Assembly (NCBI GenBank): GCA_013054445.1
Contig: JAAMPI010000150.1
Location: 1-59,414 of the forward strand
DNA length: 59,414 nt
Direction of reading: 5' to 3'
DNA from: Cudoniella acicularis
Taxonomy: Eukaryota > Ascomycota > Leotiomycetes > Helotiales > Helotiaceae
Made by a program: the position numbers and the translations under genes. The notes beneath the pieces are model-generated. The model searched no databases, had not been told where the DNA came from, and saw only the letters and a program-made list of their open reading frames with translations. Positions 33,857-45,814 of this stretch are shown piece by piece. The first letter of the stretch is position 1; every line of letters starts with the position of its first letter.

Positions 33857-36800
33857 TTAAGCATTGCCGAATATTTCGTGACTGTTCTCAATGACGAATT
33901 GAACTGCGTTGTTTTTAGCATGCATATCTGTCATTTCACGTTCCAGGCTCGTGTCTCGCATAATCGTAGGCGCAAAGACGACAGCGAGGTTCTTTGGTGT
34001 CATCTGTAGTCCATTAGCAAAAAGAACCGCTAGAACGTAAGACACAACATACCAAATTCTCGCTCTCTCTCACTGCCACACGAGCAAGATGGAATATTAG
34101 AAACTCGAGGCAATCGCGATGTTTAGGTGAAAGCATGTTGAAAGTTCTTCGGAGATGAGTACAACGCTCCTTGTCATCTTCGATAGCTATGATGGGTGTC
34201 AGTTGACATTCATGTAAATATGCAGAAGCCTTACAAATCGATTCCAGAACTCGGTCGTAAACGTCAAATGTTAAAAGAGGTGTTGGTAATTTTCGGAAAT
34301 ATTGCTTCAGGACACTGGTCACAGCTGTAATGTCCAGTCCGGGGTCCGAGATATCGTAATCATCAGTCTTGTCAAATCCTTCTTGTATGATTTTGACTTG
34401 ACCGCTTCCACCGGTTTTTCTGTAGATGCCTTCAATATCCATTCCACGAAGTTCGACTTCTTCGATGCAACGAGTCACCACGCTTGGGATTTGACGACGC
34501 TCATAATCAGCCCGTTCCACAAGATCGGACCCGAACAAAGTCGATGGTGCTTCTGGAAGTGCAATAGTGCCATTTGACATCGACTTTGGCATAGTGTTGC
34601 CCTTTTTGAAGATCCCGAATCCTTGAGATCTTGCAGTATCGTTTGATATGGACCGCGGAAGGCTGCCGGATGAAGCGGCAGCAGCCGATTCAACAGGTGT
34701 GACTGTCATATTGTAAGGCATTCCAATGCTATCCCCAGTCTGGCCTTGCCACGGCTGATTCTTCTCCTGCTGAACAGAAGCAAAAGCACCTTTGAATCCT
34801 TTGGAAACACCCTTCGCAACTGTTTGTCCACCTTTCTTCCAGTTGAATTTGTTGGCTTTACCTTTGCGAATGTTGATCACATGGGGAGCAGATAAAACTG
34901 TTGGCTCCATGCTTGGGTCTTGTTCCATTGCTTGGGGATAGCTGTTAACTGACCCAAACAAAGTCGTGCTAGTTGACGGCCGGGCACTTGCATCATCAAG
35001 ATGCACGGATACATTAGATTTGTCTTTTTGGTGATAGATACCTAAGCCACTTGTTGGTGGGCGAGGACTTTCCATGCTTCCGCTTTGAGCTTTGAACCGT
35101 TCTTGAATTTGGTGCGTTAGGTCGTTGTTCATATCAGCAAGCTGGGCATTCTTGGAAGACAACTGCTCAAACTCCACCAGAGCTCTATCGCGATCGGCCA
35201 TGATTTGGTTTTTCTCCTCAAGTAGATCGTTGCGCTCTTCGTACAAAGCCTCGAGCGCCGGACATTGTTGTCTTCAAGCGTTCTAGCTTCTGGACAAACT
35301 CTTTGATGGACGAGTCTTCTAGTTCTGCAATATCAATAGGCTGTTTGGAGTCTTTGGCCCTCTCTACGTATCCAGCAAGAACTTCCAACTGTCGGATCAT
35401 GATCTCAGTTTGTGAATCTAGTACTGATACGGTCTTCCTCTTTTCAATAAGCTTTTTGTTCAGGGTCTTTAGATCCTTTTCACTGGCAAATTGCCTTTCG
35501 AGCTCAGCAACCCTTTGCTCAGAGTTGCGAAGTTGCCTGCGGAGTAGTGCGGGGTCGTCATCTCTGGGAGAATTAATTGATATCGGACTACTGATATCTT
35601 TGCCTGTCACATCCTCAGCGATTGGTGTTTTGGGCCAACGTGGCGATGCTACTGTGCGTGTCGTGGTCTCACTAACACTCCGACCATGACCAGGGTGACG
35701 CGCAGTGCCGCTTGCTTCACTGCTGTTTCTTCCATGACGAACAGCATTCGAAACACGACGAAGTATGGATTGAGAGCTTTCATCCGTTCCCAAAATACGT
35801 GCCATATCTTCATCCATTGTGAAATCCCCACCTGCGCTCCATCTTGGAAGCTTGGGAGACGGCGGAGTGCCATTCAGAGAGCTCTTAGAATCTTTCGGTG
35901 TATGGGATCCTGCTGGTGGAGGCGCCGGAGGAGCCCTCGGGTCCATGTACGTATCGCTCAATTTCTGCTGTAGCGGAGCCGGTCGAGTGGCAGCGCGGCT
36001 TGGGGGCGCGAGATCTTCATCTATAGGTGACTGTACTAGAGTTGGTCCAGAGATTACCTTGCCGTTGATAGTGGGTGTTAGGCCAGGCGTGTCTGATGAA
36101 GACGCAGTTGAGGGAGATGTATCCGCCCCGGAGGATGAGCTCATGGAGCTCATAGTGTTCTTCACGGCCCCAGCTGCAATTTCCTTTCGAGGAATTGACC
36201 TTGATGTACCGGACGAGTCCATCCTGCCGACCCTAGAGGTGGGTGTGGATGAGGTATTGGAGTCCATGGAAGGTCTTGACGTGACATCTTCTCTACTGCG
36301 TGATTCCTGCGAGGTGTGAGGGGTGCCGGTTTTATCAGCGCTGAGGAGAGGCTTGGGAGAATCTGTTATTGGAATGCTGATTGAAGAGTCTTTTCGTGGT
36401 GGCGCAACAGAGTTACCAACGCCTGATGTACCGGACGTGGATCTCGAAGTGCTGGTTTCGATTTCTGATTGCGAATTGTTCCTCGAGCTGCTTGATTTTC
36501 TGCCCTTTGGCACATCCCCCAGTCTGAACTTCTCTGTAGATGACTGAGTCTTGCCGTGTGAGCCTGGTTTCGGTGAGTTGGCATGTTGAACCCGCGGTTC
36601 GTCGCTTCCAATCGCAGGAGACCCCTTTGCTGATGATACCTTACCCCCTGCCTGAGCTTTTCGTATACTATCCTTGATCTGGGAGGTCTCCTCCGCAGAC
36701 GGTTGTCGACCTTTGTCTTGAAACGCGATATGAGGTGTCGAGGCTGATGAAGTATTTTCAGAAGGCTTTTGTACATCACTCTGGGATCGCCCATTGCTCT

Positions 36801-37887
36801 TTGGGATGTTGAAATAGTCTTTATCGGCCGATTTGCTCTCCTTGTTCTTCTTTGCAGGGTCTGTCCATTGTTCAGAGTTTGATTGCGGTGTCATATTCGG
36901 AGCTGGGCTAGGGTCTAAAGCAAGAGGTATAAAGAATGTCTCCCCGTCACCGCCATTTATATCTGATGCTTGAGAAATCGCGGAATGTCGATTGTTACGG
37001 TATGTCGTTGTTGGCAGAGTTAGACCATCTTTGGCTGGACCTTCACTGGATGTACGTTCTGTTGAACGCTCGCGCGGCCGTCTAGAACTGCTTCTCGAAG
37101 AAGAGTCATTCTGGTAGTTTTGGCGTGGGCGAGGGGACAATTCAGTTGGCGTATCTGTATCTACAGATTCAGGCGTGTCTCGGTCGCTGAAAGCGCTTTG
37201 TAGAATAGCATTCGGTGGAAGAGCAGGCAGAGATTTGTCAACCAGCATTGGTGATTGGTCGTCCTTTTTAAGCTTCGCATTGGCTGCAGCTCTCGATTTC
37301 TTCCTCCTCCGCGCCATGAGCGATTCGTGACAGCTCATGCAAAAAATCCCTTGTGAAGTTCGAGCATAGCGAAGATTCTCGATTTTGCGCTTGCAGTTCC
37401 TGCAGCGAAAGCACGTCGCACAGAATGCTTGATCGCCGGTGAGGATAGCCAGATCTTCAATCTTGTTGCCACAAGCACTACAACTGTATGTGCAATTGTT
37501 GCATATCAGGGAGCCGTCGCCAAGAAGTAGTAGATTCGCATCCGAGTCAAGGAGGGTCCCGCAGGTGTTGCAACGAAAACAATTTAGATGCCATCGATTC
37601 CCAGCTGTAGCATTGTCAGATCTCGGGAAATTTCAAAGCACAAATGGTGAAATAGGGACATGATTCGATTATTTGGAGGACTTGGGGAGGGTGCAATCGA
37701 GGACTGCACAGGAATCACTTACCAAGTTCGAAGGCCTTGCCCTCCTCAAGGATCTAAACCAACACGTTAGCATCTTGAGTTGACTCGACTTCTGATCGAG
37801 GGAGCTCACGTCTCCACATCCTTTGCACGGATATGCTACATCGTCACCATCCATAGGAGAATCCAAATAATCGGCCGGCGATTCCAT
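33857..37887 (-). CDS. LIM- and RhoGAP-domain GTPase-activating protein (Rga1/2-like)
   Basis: Switches off Rho/Cdc42-type GTPases at growth sites; acts in polarity and the cytoskeleton. Exons: 37887-37810, 37753-37723, 37604-34053 and 34003-33857. Two LIM zinc-finger domains sit at the N-terminus: CKGCGDILEEGKAFEL to CNNC, then CSACGNKIEDLA to CMSCHE. They are formed by joining the first three exons. A long Ser/Pro/Thr-rich disordered middle follows, then a coiled coil with LEEKNQIMADRD, and a C-terminal RhoGAP domain with the arginine finger in EGIYRKTGG. The total is about 1269 codons. Odd: in the coiled coil the frame ending at 35218 must shift to the frame carrying ALYEERNDLLEE. The switch must fall between 35273 and 35221, and no good intron explains it (one base too many or two missing). 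Everything on both sides is intact, so I annotate one gene with a probable sequence error or a real frameshift. Confidence 0.88.
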
Positions 37888-40864
37888 GATGGACTGTGGT
37901 CAGGCCGTCGAGACGACCCTCTGTTCTCCTCGATCTGCGGTGGTCCTTCCTCCTCGAGTATTACGACTCGTGTTTCCGGTCAGATCATGAATTGCAAGAT
38001 GCGATCTCTCGACGTCGTCTGGAGTTGGGGTATGAGGACGCAACGCACGGTCGCAGGAGAATAATTGAGTACGCAAGTCGCAGGGGTAATGAGCTGTGCC
38101 GGGAGTCGTCGAAGATCTCGAATTGAGTGGAGATATTGTTCGCGAGCAATGAACTAGGTACACTGGTGGTAGAGAGGCAGCTGGCGGCAATAATTATGTA
38201 CTGTATGGATGAAGAATAAAGGCGACAGGCTGTGCGAAAGATGAAGATACGACGGAGCGGATTCGGATTATGTGGGTGAGATTCGAAAGGCTGTCTAGTG
38301 TCTGCTGCATTCCAGGCAAGGCAACTTAGTACTGGCCAACCCAAACTGAGACTCGTGTCTTTGCCCAAGACTCAGGAGCGCTATTTAGCAGCACTTACTG
38401 GCTGACGCAGCAGCAGTAATAACAATACGATGCAGCAGCTTGCAGGAACAGGCACAGGCACAGCGAGGTCTTCTGGAGGCTGGAGGATTATGGATAAGGT
38501 TACAAATTACAATCTTATTTCGAAGCTCTATAAACAAGATCTGGATTATGGATGCCGCCCCAGAACACAGGCTATAAAACCTTCACCAGATTTCCAGAAC
38601 GACGGGGTTTCGAGCAGACCAAAGCTGCAGGCCAGTCGGTGTGCAGTTGTGCCCGTTGTCGCTGTTTCAGATATATTTGGCCTCATCTCGTGTGGCTTTG
38701 CCGGTGCAGGGAACGCACGCGTCTGGCATAAGCTCATCTTTATATTTCACAGTCCGTACCTGCTCTGCTCCGATGTAACTCGACAGCTTAGGAACTCAAG
38801 GAGAGCCATAGACGGCGACAGCGCGCATCTCAAAACCAGTCGCTCTTCTCTATCCACGTCGCGTCCACGGCTCCACGAGTTCTTGGAGACACGGCACATG
38901 TGTGGGAGTGTCCATTGAACCCACTCGAGGGTTCATCGTATTCAAAATGAGGTCTCTTCGTCTTGGAAACTGCAATGACAAGACAGCGGTCATTACCGCG
39001 ACGACCGTCATCCAGGGCTTCCGCACAGCATGATGCCAGCATCTGGTGGTTAAAGCAAGAGCTTGAATATTCCCAATAGGATGGCGACTTTAATACCAAT
39101 ACCTCGAAGGCAATGCTGAGCAGTTCCCGAAAATGCACCCCCTAAGGTCCTGGCAAAGCTTGGCCTGGTCTACTAATGATCAAAAATGCATTTGACTTTC
39201 GTCCCTTACCCAGCAACTTGGGAGTTTGCTCAGGCACAACTCCCTACTACTGGGCCTAGTACCAGCACAGTAACTCTGTGACTGCTCAACATGTTGCATG
39301 TAGCCGCGAAAATCCTTAAGGTATCCTCTGCCGCCACTCTAACGGCAAAGTTGGGTTACTGGCGCTTGTTGTTCTGGAAATGCGCTTCAAGACTCTTGAA
39401 ACCAAATCTAACGTACATGTATTCCTCCGAGTTCTGGGCAGCTGCCAGCTGGGGATCTTGGCCACAGAAGCGCAAGGAGAAGGAGCTGCTGAGGTTTTCT
39501 TGGGGGAATATTTAATTTGACGTTTGATGGCCACTCCTCTGAGGCGCTCAGAGGCGTGATTCCGTGTGATGAAGCAGAGAAGTCGGGTTTCTTTTCCACG
39601 GAGTCCACAGTGGATCCTTGAGTCCCTTGACTGCTTGTTGGGCGTTTCACGAAGCCATCCTGCGATGCTCCGAGCTGCACTCTGCAAAGTCGTCCATGGT
39701 CTGCCTGGCAGTCATGAAAGAACCCGCTCAGGTCATCTTCGCCTTTGCAAAATTGGAATGGCATGGATAGGCTCAGCCATCCCCCCTATCCCCCACATAC
39801 CCTCGCGATCTCGTCTGTAAACTGTGTAAAGCGCAGAACGCGTTCGGGCTTAGCTCCTCAAACATCATGCAAACTCGACGAGTCCGGTATCCACACATCA
39901 AACGCCACGCCACAACCAACACTTTCCTCTTCTCAGCTCGGGGTTTGCCTGGACCACTTCTAACCTAGCTTGCGCCATTCCGGCGAGGTGCTTCACACTA
40001 TTGTTGATTTGTTCTAGCGGCCGTATGTCGATCACCGCGTGCACATCTTTGAAGGCCCACGGTACCTGGCCGGCGGCCACACGGTTGTGTTCCTGTCCTG
40101 TTGATCACGTGCTCTTCACGGTGATCATTGACCCTGCGGCTGTACTCCACACAGCACAGCAACAAAGACAAGACGCTCGGCTACCGCGAAGGACCCGAGC
40201 CAAGGGGGGAGAGTGTTCAAACCATGGCTCGGGGTCGAAGATAACGCGTCGATATAAGCTTACGCCGTAAAACACGTTTTCATGCTTACAAGAGCTGCCA
40301 TCTGAACTTCATCCACACGTTAGTTTCGAGCTTGACAGTCTATATGAAACTATACCTCTACCAAATGTTGAAAGTGTGGCTGAGGTGACAGGGTAGTCTC
40401 GTGGTAGGCTGAGCCCCCCTTTCCTTGTTTCCCTTAAATAGGTATCTGCGTGAAAGGGATCTTAGACGGTTGTGATGCTGCTCCATGACGTTTCAGCTGG
40501 CACTAGTAATTGGGAAATTTCTCGCGACCCCTCATGCCGCAGTTCAGTGCTCCTCCGTGTCAGAATTAATACCCTCAAGTGTGAGCAATAGAAGCGAGTA
40601 CCCGTAGATCAAATGAATTACAATTCAATATCAAAAGTACCAGTCCAAGTACGAAAGGTCTACCTACGAATGACTAACAAAGTTGTTTCGCCGCTCATTC
40701 AAAGAGCCTAATATCCCATCTCAACGCCGGAACACCGCTTATAATCCAGAGAAACTCCAGAATGTCGTACACTACCCGTAAAGATACCGCCCTTTTTTGA
40801 ATATTCAAAACCAGTGCTCACATCAGCGCCGAATGAAAATATAGCTTCTCCCGCTACTCCAACG
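37888..40864. other. 3-kb gene-free stretch upstream of the LIM-RhoGAP gene
   Basis: Lies between the LIM-RhoGAP start and the STU1 stop. The largest ATG frame (38430-38918, 162 codons) shows no motif and has a low-complexity beginning, so I do not call it. The interval probably holds a long 5' UTR and promoter for the polarity gene. I see no tRNA or repeat I would defend. Confidence 0.5.
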
Positions 40865-43800
40865 TCAGCTACTTGAAGCTACTTCCCGTTGCCTCTTGAC
40901 AATGTAATATGTAATCAAGTTCTTTGGATCGTCCTTAATGCTACCCATTGCGCTCCAAAACCCGTTTTCCCCGACTCTGGCATGCACACTAACACACAAC
41001 TGAACACCATCCATTCTGACGCCGCTTTCAGCACTGTCTATGCAACGCGCTGCAAGTTTGCACATTTCGTTCACTTCCGCAACACTTGGAACGAACTCCT
41101 TTTTGGCCTCGAGAAGTTCTTTAAGGACATGTAAGCCCATGCTCAACGTCCTACAGCCTTCCAATGACATCTGTTCATTCTGAAGACGTGCCGATATGGT
41201 ATCTATTGCCTGTTTTGGCTCCGCGAGGGTGACGAGCTCGTCCGCTAGAAGCTCAAGGCCACTAACAATGTGAGTGCGAGAATCATAACAGCTCCGTGTA
41301 ACGAGAAGAGACTCCAGGCCCTTGACAATGTGTGGTCGGAAGCCTTCACGCTCTTTTTTGTACATCAGTTTGATTGTAGCAAGTATTTGGGCCTTGACAT
41401 CCTGGACCTTCTCAGGAGCTAGCGTTGCCAATGGTGCTTCAAGATATTCAAAAAGACCAAGTAGCAAGACGTCAAATTTGTCGTCTGACCATGCAGCCTT
41501 GTTGTCTCTGATCATACCCTGAAGTTTGCGGAAGCCATGGACATCGAGAGACTTTGTCCTAATTTTCGCAATGCCACTGTCCAATAATCTTGAACTTTGC
41601 CTGAAGCGCTCTGGCGACATGGGAGGCGCCTTTATATGTTCTTGTATATTAATTCCGTTCCTGATTATATTTGAGGCGTCTTCATTCACGGCAACCTCTT
41701 CCAACACGGTTGCTGTAATTGTTGGTCGAGGAGTTGTCTGATCGTCAGTGCTAGAAAAAGGATCCTCGTAGACTTGTAATGGTTTTAATGGTGTAGACAT
41801 TTCTTCATCGTCTGAAGAGTCAATCGTCGGTGTTATAGTTGGAGCCTGTGGTTCTTTCAAACCCGCAAGAGACGGTACCACCAGAGTAAAATCTTCATCT
41901 GCTCGTGATGGACTAGATCCCATTGTTTTGCTAGACACCAACCTTGGCTTAGGCGGGCTTGTGCGAGGCGATGGAGCAATTCTGTTTATTGTGCTCTTGA
42001 CAGGACCGGCGTGACTAGATTGAGAGGCATGACTGGAGTGGCTTGTGTTGGGTCTCGTTATAGGGCGCTTTTGTGGACTAGGATGAGTGGCACTGGGCGT
42101 TCGGGCCTTGGTAGATCTAGTTGATGGACTGGCGTTGCTATCACTATTGCTGGGAGCATGGCCAGGGCGTCTAACAGAATACGGGCCCGCGGTCGCAGGT
42201 CTCGCAGTCAGCTCTGGTCGAGGGGCAGGACGGAATTTCGTGGGACGCATAGGAGCTACGGACAGGCCACCGTGCGAGACCGTACTCGATTCAGGTCTCA
42301 CTCTAACTGGAGCAGTATCGGAAGCAGCTGAGGCGGTTGAAGAAGTGGAAACGTTTCGCATTGGAGAAAAGCTGGACATCGCAGAGCCTGGCCGTGCTGG
42401 TATATTCTTGTTCGCTATAGCTGCCTTTTTTTTGAGCAAGCATCGTTTCCCTTAAGGAGGGTTTTGGCGGTCCTGAGGTGCTTTTGGAAAATCCTAGACC
42501 TGGACGGGCAACTGGATCGGCCTTTTTAGGAGAGTTAGGATTATCTGGAGCATTTTCCAGCAATCTCTGTTGGGTTGTATCTAGAGTTGCCATGATACTA
42601 CAATTTTCATTCATTAGCTTTCACTTCATTCAGGCGTATTTATGGCACTCACGCCTCGGCTTTGGCTGGCCAGGTTTGGGCGAAAGCCCAATATGTTGAT
42701 CTCATATTCTCTCGCACACCAGGATTAGCATCGGCTAGACCTTTCTTGATGCATTTTTCGATAAGATCAAGACTACCAGAGTGCTCAAGTTGACTCCTGT
42801 GGTGTGCTTCCTTCCTCAGCAAAGTTTTTAGCCATCCTGTCGCATAGGTCCTGGGTTGGACGTTCTTATCTTGACAAGCGAGCCAGATGTGTTGCATAAT
42901 TCGAATATTGTAGGAGACCTTGCTGATAATTATATCAACAGTTACATTTCCTTGTTGAGAGCTTATCTTCTTCGTGCCACCACAAAGCTTGATAAGATTT
43001 TGGAGAAGAATCTCAACCATGGGGTCAAGTCCGGGGCCAGCGGTTCTTGCGATTTCCTGAACAAGACTACAACCTTCTTTCGAAAGACTAGTCCTCAAAG
43101 AATTTACCGCTTTTAATATACCATCCAGAAGACTCTTGATACCTGCAAGGAAAGCATCGTGGAAGTCGCTCGGGGCATTGCCAGCATTCAACCTCCGGAG
43201 CTTCGTGCAGCTTTGTTCTCGCTTCAGCCAGTTTTGTTCCGACTCCTTACCCTCGAAGTATGGATGCATCTCGCGGAATGTTTCATCCAGTTCTCTTTGT
43301 GTGTTGACATATGCGGGATCGATAAGCTCAACTTTTGCTTCGATTACTGGTGTTGCTGGTCTGGCACTGGATGATGATGCTACACTGTTCGTAAATTGTG
43401 CCCGCGGGGGAGCCGCTGTAACTTCTGGTTCTGTGCCTTCAGGAGGGCCTCCGGGGCCAAGATGAGCTGTGATTGCCGCAACTATGGCATTTCGAACATT
43501 AAAATTCTTTAGCTGTTTTTTGAGGTCGGACTTGGCAGCATTTGGGGCGTTCCTACGTGACAGTCAGTAGATTTTGAAGATTAGAGAAGTACGTAATTAC
43601 TGGAAAAGTGCGATTACTGAGTTCCTCGCTGTGTCCCGGACCATTCCATCCGCATCTTCAAGTAGCTCCATGAATGTTGTGACAAAGCTCTTAAATGGCA
43701 TTGCGTTTTCTTGGTGCATCTACAGGGGCTTTTAGCTGTCGCAATTTCAATTAGCTGGGCGCGGGTTACCTGAACTATCCAATTCATCGAAGCTTCTTTC

Positions 43801-44234
43801 ATTCTCGGGTTTTTGCCTACAAGGCCAGCGTTCTTGACAATCCTTTCAACGTCCATCGGTGCGACTTTCCAGAACGTTGTGAGGCATTGCGCTGCAAGCT
43901 GCCTGTACTTTTCCTTTTGATCTCCCATTTTCTCCACCACCAGGGGTAGAGTTCGTCCGGCTTCTTTCACCACATATTTTGGTTCCTGCCTGGACAGCCT
44001 CGTAAGAAGATGATTTAATGTGGAAAATCCGGCATGAACAATAACAGCATGCTGCGATGTCATCGAGGTTCGTGTTGCCTCGAAGAGGGGTAATATGCAT
44101 GCTTCAGGGACATTGTTTTGTTTGATGCCGGACTTGACATTGTTGATTTGGTGCACCTTTGCATCATTGGATGCATCCGTTCGTAGAATGGCAAGCAAGT
44201 TTGCAACTTGCTCTTCGGTTATCTTTTCGCCCAT
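40865..44234 (-). CDS. STU1: Microtubule plus-end/spindle protein STU1 (CLASP family)
   Basis: CLASP-family protein that stabilises microtubules at the spindle and kinetochores. Exons: 44234-43770, 43719-43601, 43552-42653 and 42597-40865, with introns of 48-55 bp. The N-terminal TOG/HEAT region has LLAILRTDASNDAKVHQINN and the RTLPLVVEKMGDQK helix; a second array has NIRIMQHIWLAC and ENMRSTYWAFAQTWP. A long Ser/Pro/Arg-rich linker for microtubule binding follows, with a C-terminal helical domain (LDVHGFRKLQGMI onward). About 1071 aa after correction, a usual length for filamentous fungi. Odd: in exon 4 an A8 run (plus-strand T8, 42426-42433) shifts the frame. Homologues would read AQKKAAIANKN, which needs seven A. 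Without correction the protein ends at 42303. Start ATG 44234 gives MGEKITEEQV. Confidence 0.91.
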
Positions 44235-44736
44235 TTCGAAGGTTTGCAGGCGATTTTGAAAATGCCTCTGTTGATGTGTTGTCAGCCAATGTTTTTAACA
44301 TTCCCTCCAAGAACGAAATCGAGACCAAAATCCGGCTCACAAGGACATGTCGCGCACCAAGGATCAATCGCCAAGAAGAGATGTTTGGAACTTACAGGAT
44401 AAGCTAAAGCGAAAGGCAGATGTTGTTGAGCAACAATCTGATCGCGCATAAACAAATGGAGGTTGACACGGAAGCGCGATTGCTGGGTAGGCAGCAATTT
44501 AGATTGGTGGAGCAACCCCTGCGGGCTGGGAGCAAGCTTGGACCCCGCTTGCATATCGCTCTGGTGGCTCTGCCCGACCCGCTGGACCCTTTTCCATAAT
44601 CTACATATATTCCCTTCCTTCAGGTCATCCTCGAATGCTTTCTGATTTCGTTTGACTTCAAGGCCGCTTGAGCGCGAATAGTCATACCCAGCTTCAGGTT
44701 TAAATATTGGTTCACCCTCCAGCTCCGACCAAAGCT
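44235..44736. other. divergent promoter region (STU1 / BSP-type gene)
   Basis: About 500 bp between two divergent starts. A TATATT-like stretch lies near 44605-44611. Short frames on both strands are not supported. Confidence 0.45.
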
Positions 44737-45597
44737 ATGCCAGAGCACCCCTCGACTACGAGTCCCTTACCCACGCTAGTTCTCATGCCTCCTCAAACAC
44801 CCCGCAATGATGCTCCATCTCCGACTCCCCTCCCACCGCCAGCAGGAGCAAAAGCCCCAATAGAGAAGGCTCACGGCAACTTGAGCAAACATCCAAAGAA
44901 CCAATTTTCCCTTCCAAAGCTCCGCCTTGAGATTCGCGACCTCAATCATGCCGGCACACAATCATTCCTTACCTCCGTTATAGCCAGCGACGCTCTGCAG
45001 ACATCGGTGCAGAGTGTTCTATCTTTGTTGTACCACTCTCCAAATTCGACAACAACCACGGTTCCTCCCACGAGATCCATCACCCTGATTATGCGCTCGA
45101 TGGAGGGGGTGGCTTACACAACAGGTACCGAGCTCGACTCCGACCATAAGGAGATACACTTTTCACTCGACTACCTCCACTCGTCCGTCGCTGCCTCGCG
45201 GATGACAGACGAGATAATGGGGGTTTTGACGCACGAGGTAGTCCACTGCTACCAGTATAATGGCTTTGGAACATGTCCTGGAGGGCTCATTGAGGGCATC
45301 GCGGACTGGGTAAGACTGAATGCAAATCTGAGCCCCCCTCATTGGAAGAAGGAATATAGTGGCAATTGGGATGCAGGATACCAACATACAGGCTATTTCT
45401 TGGAATATTTGGAGCAAAGATTTGGTATCGGAATGATACGCCGGATGAACGAGAAATTGAGGATTGAAAGATATGAAGAGAAAAGGTTCTGGACTGAGCT
45501 ATGTGGACGCCCCGTACATCAACTGTGGCAAGACTATGGGAAAGCCGTCCAGCAAGAAAATAAGAAAGCAGAGGATGACGAGTGCGTTCTAGTATAG
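44737..45597 (+). CDS. Plant basic secretory protein (BSP)-family metallopeptidase-like protein
   Basis: Single exon, 286 aa, from ATG 44737 (MPEHPSTTSP); the longer frame upstream would need a TTG start. It matches the BSP family (PF04450): LRLEIRDLNHAGTQSFL at the beta-sheet start, then LTHEVVHCYQYNGFG with an HExxH zinc motif (His166, Glu167, His170), GGLIEGIADWVRL (the Glu may be the third ligand, by inference), and the C-terminal GYFLEYLEQRFG helix. The N-terminal ~70 residues are Pro/Ser-rich and show no signal peptide, so unlike the plant namesakes the protein seems cytosolic or nuclear. Function in fungi is not known. A 69-codon frame starts 8 bases after its stop. Confidence 0.87.
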   Translation: MPEHPSTTSPLPTLVLMPPQTPRNDAPSPTPLPPPAGAKAPIEKAHGNLSKHPKNQFSLPKLRLEIRDLNHAGTQSFLTSVIASDALQTSVQSVLSLLYHSPNSTTTTVPPTRSITLIMRSMEGVAYTTGTELDSDHKEIHFSLDYLHSSVAASRMTDEIMGVLTHEVVHCYQYNGFGTCPGGLIEGIADWVRLNANLSPPHWKKEYSGNWDAGYQHTGYFLEYLEQRFGIGMIRRMNEKLRIERYEEKRFWTELCGRPVHQLWQDYGKAVQQENKKAEDDECVLV

Positions 45598-45604
45598 GAG
45601 AGGA

Positions 45605-45814
45605 ATGGAAGCGTCCCCAAAATCAGAGGATTCACAATTCGAGGCACCGGTGGAGCCTAAAATCGTGGACCGATTGTTCGGAAGCGGACTTCCAAAGGCA
45701 AAATGTCCCGATCTATTCGAAACATTTTGGCAAAACGCGATTAACGACCCATTTTCAATTTCGACGCGACCATTCATAAAGTTTAAGACTGGTACACATA
45801 TCAGCGCGGAGTAA
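45605..45814 (+). CDS. Possible small protein just downstream of the BSP gene
   Basis: ATG-started 69-codon frame, beginning 8 bases after the preceding stop. The product is acidic at the N-terminus (MEASPKSEDSQFEAP) and continues VDRLFGSGLPKAKCPDLFET. It has no recognised domain, signal peptide or membrane segment. It could be a chance frame in the 3' UTR, an alternative C-terminal exon of the upstream gene, or a small separate gene. Only the protein-like composition supports it. Confidence 0.25.
   Translation: MEASPKSEDSQFEAPVEPKIVDRLFGSGLPKAKCPDLFETFWQNAINDPFSISTRPFIKFKTGTHISAE

Noticed and set aside
35218..37338. LIM-RhoGAP region as two separate genes
   Set aside because: LIM, coiled coil and RhoGAP form the standard order of one family, and the second frame has no ATG near its beginning.
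38430..38918. 162-codon ATG frame in the LIM-RhoGAP upstream gap
   Set aside because: Low-complexity start, no motif, no supporting splice sites.
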